A DNA stretch of 6,799 nucleotides from positions 1 through 6,799 of the forward strand of contig JAKBGP010000113.1 in assembly GCA_021833045.1 (NCBI GenBank), in the 5' to 3' direction. Below are positions 1-5,851 of the stretch, piece after piece (within the stretch, counting starts at the first letter, position 1; each line of letters opens with the position of its first letter). The stretch comes from Thermoplasmata archaeon (GTDB lineage Archaea > Thermoplasmatota > Thermoplasmata > Thermoplasmatales > Thermoplasmataceae). The translations under genes and the position numbers were made by a program. The notes under the pieces were generated by a model that was not told the origin of the DNA, ran no database searches, and saw nothing but the letters and a program-made list of their open reading frames with translations.

Positions 1-38
1 CAAAGAACTGGTAGGAAAAATGCTTAACTACTGTTTAG

Positions 39-203
39 ATCCATGAATCATCATTTTTTTGGAATAGGTATATTAACATAGGTAGTGTTTCAATTTTTCC
101 GTATGTACCTGTTCTTGGCAACAATCCAGCATTCGTAGTTGTTTTCAGCGCTCTTTCAGGAAAGACACATAATCCAGCAGGTAGAATAAGGTGGAATACA
201 TGA
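39..203 (+). pseudogene. Possible remnant or 3' end of an unidentified gene
   Basis: A reading frame is open from just after a TAG at 36-38 to a TGA at 201-203. It encodes about 54 residues with protein-like character, including a stretch ending PVLGNNPAFVVVFSALSGK. It contains no ATG, GTG or TTG in frame, so it cannot start here by itself. In-frame stops at 12-14 and 36-38 block extension to the left. It could be the 3' end of a gene broken by a frameshift or nonsense mutation; frame 2 reads KELVGKMLNYCLDP before stopping at 44-46. It could also be a chance open frame. Its stop overlaps the ATG at 200 as ATGA, the arrangement of translationally coupled genes, which favours former coding status. 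I do not recognise the family. Confidence 0.3.
189..194 (+). promoter_or_regulatory. Shine-Dalgarno site for the small membrane protein
   Basis: AGGTGG lies 5 nt before the ATG at 200 and matches the archaeal consensus (AGGTG core). It decides the start in favour of ATG 200 rather than GTG 191, which lies inside the motif. Confidence 0.45.
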
Positions 204-580
204 GAGGAATATTACGGGTGGCAATGGTGATTGATCTTCGACTTTTCCAAACTCTCTGGATATTCCCATATTTATTATTTTTTCCTAAAATCAAAATTTT
301 CAGAAAAGAAATCTTAACAATCTCAAATAAAAGGGGAGTTGGTTTTCCAACTAAACTACTTAATATAGTTACAATCGAGTATGTAATTATATTGTTTTTC
401 GTTTTTATTGGGTGTCTGGTTGCGGTAATTGGAAGCCTTAATTATTTTTCAATTGTAAATCTATCAATTACGGAAAACTGGGGTTCAGAGTTTGAATTTT
501 TATTGCTTATCTTTTTCTTAATAGCACTCTTTGAATATGTTTTCGTTCATCTAAATACCCATCTTTTTAGGTCTATTTGA
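200..580 (+). CDS. Small putative membrane protein, function unknown
   Basis: This encodes about 126 residues with no family that I recognise. Counted from the ATG at 200, there is a hydrophobic patch at about residues 17-28 (LWIFPYLLFF). Two clear membrane-spanning candidates follow at about 57-83 (EYVIILFFVFIGCLVAVIG) and 97-117 (EFLLLIFFLIALFEYVF), and a short basic segment with K and R lies between the first patch and the first span. A small integral membrane protein with two or three spans is the most that can be said. I chose the ATG at 200 over the GTG at 191 because AGGTGG at 189-194 makes a Shine-Dalgarno match with 5-nt spacing to it, and because this ATG overlaps the preceding TGA (ATGA). 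The GTG would add only three residues. Unlike the downstream genes it has this SD sequence and no obvious TATA box at the right distance, so it was probably translated from within a longer transcript starting to the left. Confidence 0.5.
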   Translation: MRGILRVAMVIDLRLFQTLWIFPYLLFFPKIKIFRKEILTISNKRGVGFPTKLLNIVTIEYVIILFFVFIGCLVAVIGSLNYFSIVNLSITENWGSEFEFLLLIFFLIALFEYVFVHLNTHLFRSI

Positions 581-784
581 TCACTACATCATTATTTTCC
601 TCTGTATTGTTGACTCAGTAACCAATTTTTCCCATTTGAATCCAATGATATTGTTCTAAAAATAGACCCTGTGGTCCCAGTGTAAATCTCATTTCTGTCC
701 ACTGTATCTATTATACTACAAAAAAGGAAGTTCTGTAGTTTATGATATAGTTTATTCCATGTTTTTCAATTTTGTTCGGAGATA
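581..784. other. Non-coding AT-rich spacer
   Basis: No credible gene is seen on either strand. T-rich runs just after the stop (ATTATTTTCC, 590-599) may serve as an archaeal-style terminator for the upstream gene. Two weak inverted repeats are present: CAGTG/CACTG at 678-682 and 700-704, and ACTACA/TGTAGT at 715-720 and 734-739 with a 13-nt loop. Either could form a small hairpin or be chance. The right end leads into the protease promoter. Confidence 0.4.
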
Positions 785-800
785 GAAAAAAACATTATAA
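785..800 (+). promoter_or_regulatory. Archaeal BRE/TATA promoter of the sedolisin gene
   Basis: A purine-rich BRE-like run GAAAAAAA (785-792) is directly followed by a TATA-like CATTATAA (793-800). The TATA element lies at -31 to -24 relative to the ATG at 824. That is the distance expected if transcription starts at or next to the start codon. There is no Shine-Dalgarno sequence before the ATG, so the mRNA is probably leaderless. Confidence 0.6.
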
Positions 801-823
801 GTTCAATTCTGTTTACTTATTTA

Positions 824-3800
824 ATGGATCAAAAATTTAAGGTTGTGGCCCCAACTATAGTAATTATCAGCATCTTTCTTCTGTCCGCAGTTATCCTCCC
901 TTTACAAAATTCTTCAAACTCAATTGTTCGATCTTCCGGACAACCTATTTCCAGCAATCCCGATGTCATATCTCAAACAGGAATGGCGATGGTACCAATC
1001 GAGACATCATGCCATACCCTGTCAAATAATGCCAGTTATCCATTTCATGGAAACGTTTTTGTTATGGTGACATTTAAATTCCAGAACCAGAGTAAATTGA
1101 ATTCATTGTTGTCAAACATCTCAAATCCAAATAGCCATTCATATCATCAGTATATTTCAAGATCAAAGTTTGCTTCTGAATTTTCTGTATCACAAAATTT
1201 CTATTTACAGGCAGAGTCATATTTTTCGCAATTTACTGGAGTGAAAATAACTACCTTTTCAGATAGAATATCAATGGAAGTTCAGGGTCCTTCAAGTATT
1301 ATCGGAAAGGCATTTAACACCAGTATTGCAAAAACTTCAGGCGATTCAATTTCATATTTCACAACATCTTCACCTGAACTACCAAAATTCATTGCATCAC
1401 ACGTATCCAAAGTTTCCGGTCTATCCAATAAAAATTTACATCTTAACAATTTTATGTTTAACAAAAACCTTACAGGGCACTATACAAATGAGATAAACAC
1501 ATTTGCTGGATACCCTCAACCTTTAACAGTTAAAGGCATTCAGAACATATATGGCTCAGATCTTCAGGTTGCATACGATGAACAGACATTGTTGAATATC
1601 ACTTATCCTACAAATGAAGTTATAGCTACGATTTTATGGGCAGGACAGAACTCCTCTAACCAAAATGTGGGGGCATTTAACCCATCTGATATATACAGTT
1701 ATTTCAATTCAACTATCCCATCTTACGAGCCACATTCAAAACTATATGGGGTTCCGTTGAATGGAGCAGTCAAGCCAGGTGCATCAGCCAGCTATGATAA
1801 AACAGGTGCAAATATAGAGAACACTCTGGATCTCGAAATGGTTGGAAGCACTGCTCCAGGTTCAAGCATCTATAATGTATATGGCCCAAATGCAACAATT
1901 CAGAGCATTGATAGTTCACTTGCATATATTCTCAACCCAAATTCAACTTATTCTGCCCTTAATAATGTATCAGTCATATCAAATTCATGGGGTGCACCAG
2001 AATTCAACAACACTGTCTGGTATCAATATCTTCAGGAAGCACAGGCAAGGGGCATATCAGTACTCGCCAGTAGCGGGGACTCTGGAGATAATAATAAAAG
2101 CCAAAAATACTCTCCAAACACAAATTATACTAATGATTATGTTCAATTCCCAGCATCCATGGCGTATGACAATTTTGGAGTTACTTCAGTCGGTGGTACA
2201 ACATTGACTCTTGCTGGAAACCTTCACATTCTGAATCAAACAGCATGGTATGCAACCTATTCTTCCACTTCCGGAAATCCTGCAGGTTCAGTTGGCGGAA
2301 TAAGCATGGCATTCAAGGAAACTTCATGGCAGTTGAATTCAAAGGCAAATAATATTCTTAAGGGTGCCGGACTTGGTGTTCCTGACATATCTGCAATTGG
2401 TAACAACACATTGATAATTCTGAGCATCAACGGAACATCAAACTTATATTCCATAGGGGGAACAAGCGTATCTTCTCCCGTGGAAGCTGGAATAGTGGCG
2501 GAGATGAATGCTGTTCTAGGTTATTATAATCAATCGAAACTTGGATATCTGAATCCTCTTCTCTATAACATTTCTAATTATCAGTTTTCAACCCCCAAAA
2601 ACACACCTACAACAGGTTTCTTTCCGACCGGAAATTACAATGCTTCCATTCCAACTCTTCCATTCTATAATATAATTTACGGCAGGAATCATATCTATAA
2701 TGCCTCCTATGCATACAATCTTGTAACAGGGTGGGGTTCCATTGATGCATATAACCTTACAATGTATGCTCTGCATGTGAACAGAACCCTATCTTCTTTC
2801 GGCCTAAAGGGAATTAATAATGTTATAAATCTCACAGGATTGAACGTTACTTCTTATTTGTACAATTCATCAACGGGAAAATATTCAACAGTAAATAAAT
2901 ACTTCAACGCATCAATACAGCAGAATTTCTTTTTAGCCAATGAACTTGGGGCCCCTGTTTACTGGATTCAGAATGTTGTATACATCAATCGCTCCGCTGG
3001 TTCAAGTTGGGCAGTAAATTATACGGGATGGAGTGTGTATCCATTTTATGGCCAATATCCTTCCAAAACACTCTACAGGTATAATTTTCCTCTGGGGCAC
3101 ATAATATCAATGCCGCACACTTTCAATATCACTTCATGGATCAGTACAAATCCCAATTCCATGAATCAGGTTGTTTATTTTGAGATAAATTCTCATGTGA
3201 TAAGCCTGCCTGTACCCGGTGCAGCTTACATAATAGATTCTTATAATTACACATATTCGATGCAGGGTCACACGTATTATAATGGACCGTTCCCTGATAA
3301 TAAATATTCAGGAGGTCTCGATCCACAGTTTGGTCTTGTTGGGGGTCCATCTGGCGGAAATGGAACTTTTATTAACCCCACAGCAGGTACCATTACTGGA
3401 ATGGTTGAACCGATGAATTCTAACAATTATGTTCCAGCAGTCACCAAAGTTTTTAACAATTCAATAGATCAGACAGGTGAGGTTGCATCGCGCCTTGTTT
3501 TCACAAAAATTAACAACAATACTTGGAACATCTCAACAGGAAGCAACAGCTATTCTCAAGGAATTCTCATCTGTGCTCCTGCTCAACAGTCCGTGACATT
3601 CCGGGAGACAGGCCTCGCCGCAGGTACATTATGGTATGTGAATTTAAGCAGCGGCCAGATTATTTCAACTACTTCAAATTACGTCACAATTTCTGAACCA
3701 GATGGTACATATTCATTCAAAGCAAGTAATTTGAGTGGTTATTATACCATGATGGGAATTACAACTTTCACAATTATCAATGACAATATCACCAAGAATG

Positions 3801-4138
3801 TCAGTTATCTACCTTGGGCTCACATTGCCGGAATAATTTCACCGGGTAATGCTAACATTTCATTGAATGGAAAAGCATATCCTTTCCTTTCCTCTGGGAA
3901 ATTTAATTTATCTGTTCCCGGCGGAACATACCAATTAAAGGTGTCAGAACTTGGTTATATTTCTTATTACCATAACTTTACGATGAAGCCTGGGAATTAC
4001 ACGTATATTTCTATTGTTCTGAATAAAACACCAGGAAATTCGCCTTTTGGCAATATGATTTATATTTACCTTTTAGCAGGGGGAATTATATTTGTGGTGC
4101 TTATGCTTCTTGCATATGAAAGACACAGACGTAAATAA
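824..4138 (+). CDS. Membrane-anchored sedolisin (S53) protease with thermopsin-like C-terminal region
   Basis: This is a secreted acid serine-carboxyl peptidase of 1104 residues, much longer than a typical sedolisin precursor (about 550-650). Domains in order: hydrophobic signal or signal-anchor at about 8-28; pro-kumamolisin activation domain about 75-202, with the typical NPNSHSYHQYIS segment and a closing VSGL; catalytic domain about 233-650. Catalytic residues are visible: E332 and D336 (ENTLD), oxyanion D419 (SSGDSGD) and nucleophile S548 (GGTSVSSP). The calcium-site loop aligns, but both expected Asp ligands read Asn (N616, N632). Residues about 660-918 resemble thermopsin (A5): QQNFFLANE..YWIQNVVYI, a GGPSGGNGT loop (840-848) and a DQTGEVASRL segment. 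An FRETGL repeat (926-975) follows, then a PEGA/CarboxypepD-like domain (about 998-1068) and a transmembrane anchor at about 1078-1097, ending in ERHRRK, which places the tail in the cytoplasm. By hand count about 45 N-x-S/T sequons are present. It probably digests proteins at the acid-facing cell surface. The family call is secure; the A5-like region is less certain. Confidence 0.93.
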   Translation: MDQKFKVVAPTIVIISIFLLSAVILPLQNSSNSIVRSSGQPISSNPDVISQTGMAMVPIETSCHTLSNNASYPFHGNVFVMVTFKFQNQSKLNSLLSNISNPNSHSYHQYISRSKFASEFSVSQNFYLQAESYFSQFTGVKITTFSDRISMEVQGPSSIIGKAFNTSIAKTSGDSISYFTTSSPELPKFIASHVSKVSGLSNKNLHLNNFMFNKNLTGHYTNEINTFAGYPQPLTVKGIQNIYGSDLQVAYDEQTLLNITYPTNEVIATILWAGQNSSNQNVGAFNPSDIYSYFNSTIPSYEPHSKLYGVPLNGAVKPGASASYDKTGANIENTLDLEMVGSTAPGSSIYNVYGPNATIQSIDSSLAYILNPNSTYSALNNVSVISNSWGAPEFNNTVWYQYLQEAQARGISVLASSGDSGDNNKSQKYSPNTNYTNDYVQFPASMAYDNFGVTSVGGTTLTLAGNLHILNQTAWYATYSSTSGNPAGSVGGISMAFKETSWQLNSKANNILKGAGLGVPDISAIGNNTLIILSINGTSNLYSIGGTSVSSPVEAGIVAEMNAVLGYYNQSKLGYLNPLLYNISNYQFSTPKNTPTTGFFPTGNYNASIPTLPFYNIIYGRNHIYNASYAYNLVTGWGSIDAYNLTMYALHVNRTLSSFGLKGINNVINLTGLNVTSYLYNSSTGKYSTVNKYFNASIQQNFFLANELGAPVYWIQNVVYINRSAGSSWAVNYTGWSVYPFYGQYPSKTLYRYNFPLGHIISMPHTFNITSWISTNPNSMNQVVYFEINSHVISLPVPGAAYIIDSYNYTYSMQGHTYYNGPFPDNKYSGGLDPQFGLVGGPSGGNGTFINPTAGTITGMVEPMNSNNYVPAVTKVFNNSIDQTGEVASRLVFTKINNNTWNISTGSNSYSQGILICAPAQQSVTFRETGLAAGTLWYVNLSSGQIISTTSNYVTISEPDGTYSFKASNLSGYYTMMGITTFTIINDNITKNVSYLPWAHIAGIISPGNANISLNGKAYPFLSSGKFNLSVPGGTYQLKVSELGYISYYHNFTMKPGNYTYISIVLNKTPGNSPFGNMIYIYLLAGGIIFVVLMLLAYERHRRK

Positions 4139-4162
4139 CAATGTTTAATAGTTGATAATTAA

Positions 4163-4178
4163 GAAAACAATTTTTAAT
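4163..4178 (+). promoter_or_regulatory. Archaeal BRE/TATA promoter of the MFS gene
   Basis: A BRE-like GAAAACAA (4163-4170) is followed by a TATA-like TTTTTAAT (4171-4178). The TATA element is at -30 to -23 from the GTG at 4201. No Shine-Dalgarno sequence precedes the GTG, so a leaderless transcript is likely. The spacing supports GTG 4201 rather than the ATG at 4228 as the start, and suggests the transporter is transcribed independently of the protease 62 bp upstream. Confidence 0.6.
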
Positions 4179-4200
4179 TACTAAAAATTAATTACATTGC

Positions 4201-5682
4201 GTGCAACGAAAGCCTGCTTCAGAAACAATGATCATTGTTGCAGTTATGATGGGAACGATTATGGCTGCTGTTGATTCCACAATAGTTCTTCTTGCCCTTA
4301 AGAATATTACGGTCGATCTCAATACAACCATTGAAACCTCAATTTGGGTTATTCTGATATATCTTCTCGTAACTGCAGTTCTTACCACTCAAATGGGTTC
4401 TGTAGGGGATAATTTCGGAAGATCTAGAATTTTTAATATAGGTTTCGTAATTTTTACAATAGCTTCAATAGCATCCGGCTTTTCAAGACCTTTCTTAGGG
4501 TTAAGTGGTATACAGTTTCTCATCACAATGCGTGCTTTTCAGGCAGTAGGCGCCTCAATGCTTCAGTCTACATCTTCTGCCATAATATCTGATATGATAC
4601 CCGGGCACAGAAGAGGGAGAGCATTCGGCTTCACTGCTATGGGTTGGAATATAGGTGGCACATTAGGCATCGTGCTTGGGGGTATAATAACAACCTACCT
4701 TGGATGGCAATTCGTGTTTTATATCAATGGTCCTATAGGAATAGCAGGTTATCTCATAAGCATGGTATATATTCATGATAATGTCAGGCAAAGAAAAAAG
4801 ATTGATTTTGTAGGCATTGTTACACTTGCTTTAGCTTTGCTGTCTCTATCTTACGGCGCGCTTAAGATATCAACTGGTGCAAATACAGTTCAAATCCTGG
4901 CATATTTTGCAATTGGTGTGTTATTTTCACTTATTTTCATAATCAATGAATTAAAAACAGATCATCCACTCGTTGACTTCAAAGCATTTAAATCAAGAAT
5001 GCTAGGATTATCTCTTTTGGCAACATATTTTCAGGCAACGGGTTATCTTGCAGTAGTCTTTATTCTTATACTATATTTGCAAGGCGTAAGGAATCTTAAT
5101 CCATTGGCTGCATCACTTTACCTGGTTCCAGGTTATATAATTGCCAGTTTCCTTGCACCTAAGATGGGGTCTATTGCCGATAAAATCGGTCCTACAATTC
5201 TCGCTACTGTGGGTATATTTCTAATGATGATGGGTGTAATTATTTATTTTACGCTCACTACGAGTTCAAATCTGCTCATACTAATAGCAGGATCAATAGT
5301 GGCAGGTATAGGTGGCTCTATGTTCTGGCCCTCAAATATTAAAGCAGTTATGGGTGCTTCCGATTCTAAAATCTATGGTTCAATTGGTGGATTGCAACGA
5401 ACACTTTCTAACATTGGAACTCTTACAAGTTTTGTTTTGGCTCTCACAATTGCTTCCTTGACCATTCAAAGAGGGCTTGTATACAGCATATTTGTTTATG
5501 GAGCGGGGAATGAATTGACCCATTCAAATGCATTACTATTGATGGATGGGTTCAGATCAGCATTCATTGTATCCATTACTATTCTTCTTATCGCCGGATT
5601 GCTTTCATATAGTAGAGGAAAACTAAAGCATCACTCTGAAAATACGGGAGAAAAACAACAAACTTTTACTTCAACAGAATAA
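4201..5682 (+). CDS. DHA2-type MFS transporter, 14 TM, probable efflux
   Basis: This is a cytoplasmic-membrane secondary transporter of 493 residues, a usual length for the 14-TM drug:H+ antiporter-2 (EmrB/QacA) family. Fourteen hydrophobic spans can be placed, from about 11-31 to 454-471. Family motifs are visible. TM1 has AAVDSTIVLLAL with D25. Motif A is GSVGDNFGRSR (66-76), with a second-half copy GSIADKIG (323-330). Motif B is RAFQAVGAS (111-119). The motif C region is 148-164, and GWQFVFYINGPIG follows at 168-180. In motif C the usual Gly-Pro of antiporters reads GIVLGG (156-161), so the Pro is Ile157. A long loop before TM14 (about 424-453) is normal for DHA2. The tail is hydrophilic (KLKHHSENTGEKQQ) and cytoplasmic. 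The start is GTG; the in-frame ATG at 4228 would begin right at TM1. Substrate is unknown: drugs, dyes, metabolites or organic acids are all possible. Its promoter and GTG start point to expression separate from the protease. Confidence 0.93.
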   Translation: MQRKPASETMIIVAVMMGTIMAAVDSTIVLLALKNITVDLNTTIETSIWVILIYLLVTAVLTTQMGSVGDNFGRSRIFNIGFVIFTIASIASGFSRPFLGLSGIQFLITMRAFQAVGASMLQSTSSAIISDMIPGHRRGRAFGFTAMGWNIGGTLGIVLGGIITTYLGWQFVFYINGPIGIAGYLISMVYIHDNVRQRKKIDFVGIVTLALALLSLSYGALKISTGANTVQILAYFAIGVLFSLIFIINELKTDHPLVDFKAFKSRMLGLSLLATYFQATGYLAVVFILILYLQGVRNLNPLAASLYLVPGYIIASFLAPKMGSIADKIGPTILATVGIFLMMMGVIIYFTLTTSSNLLILIAGSIVAGIGGSMFWPSNIKAVMGASDSKIYGSIGGLQRTLSNIGTLTSFVLALTIASLTIQRGLVYSIFVYGAGNELTHSNALLLMDGFRSAFIVSITILLIAGLLSYSRGKLKHHSENTGEKQQTFTSTE

Positions 5683-5683
5683 T

Positions 5684-5712
5684 AAATCTTTTATTCAAAC
5701 AATTATTTTAAT
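5684..5712 (+). terminator. T-rich putative terminator after the MFS gene
   Basis: Just past the TAA stop are two T-rich tracts, ATCTTTTATT (5687-5696) and AATTATTTTAAT (5701-5712). Archaeal termination commonly uses such oligo-T runs without a hairpin. The call rests on position and composition only. Confidence 0.3.
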
Positions 5713-5720
5713 ACGGTTAA

Positions 5721-5751
5721 CCCCTAACTCCACATTTTTTGTGTAATAGGG
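5721..5751. repeat. Imperfect inverted repeat between MFS and transposase
   Basis: CCCTA (5722-5726) pairs with TAGGG (5747-5751), and inside it CACA (5731-5734) pairs with TGTG (5740-5743) around a TTTTT loop; CTCC/GGAG (5728-5731 and 5750-5753) is an alternative pairing. It could be part of the insertion sequence end, a hairpin limiting read-through into the transposase, or a transcription terminator. The arms are short and the inner spacer is unpaired, so function is uncertain. Confidence 0.35.
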
Positions 5752-5813
5752 AGTATATATTCTCACATTTTAATATCCATGAAACCCCCATCTTATGGCA
5801 TCTATGCTTTATT

Positions 5814-5829
5814 GCGAAAGATCTATATA
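5814..5829 (+). promoter_or_regulatory. BRE/TATA promoter of the transposase gene
   Basis: A purine-rich GCGAAAGA (5814-5821) precedes TCTATATA (5822-5829), which sits at -30 to -23 from the ATG at 5852. No Shine-Dalgarno sequence is seen before this ATG. The geometry matches the promoters of the two upstream genes and supports a leaderless transcript starting at 5852. Confidence 0.55.
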
Positions 5830-5851
5830 CATATTACCTATACTATGCAAT

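Noticed and set aside
715..739. ACTACA/TGTAGT hairpin as a riboswitch or small RNA
   Set aside because: A 6-bp stem with a 13-nt A-rich loop is too weak, there is no conserved structure that I recognise, and leaderless transcription of the next gene would exclude it from the mRNA.
1842..2207. 121-codon + strand frame inside the sedolisin gene
   Set aside because: It overlaps the S53 catalytic core in another frame; the core has clear active-site motifs, whereas this frame is low-complexity Gln/Ile/His-rich.
1282..3350. Several 60-70 codon minus-strand frames
   Set aside because: All lie antisense to the sedolisin gene, are short, and show no domain or start signals.
4188..4388. 66-codon minus-strand frame at the MFS start
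   Set aside because: It is antisense to the promoter and first two TM helices of the transporter and has no start signals of its own.
824..5682. Protease and transporter as a peptide-processing/export system (bacteriocin-like)
   Set aside because: The transporter is a DHA2 MFS protein rather than an ABC exporter, no small precursor gene is present, and each gene has its own promoter.
5795..5851. Longer transposase start at ATG 5795 or 5804
   Set aside because: The added residues (MASMLYCERSIYILPILCN) would be encoded across the TATA box, and no SD sequence supports these starts; ATG 5852 has the right promoter distance.
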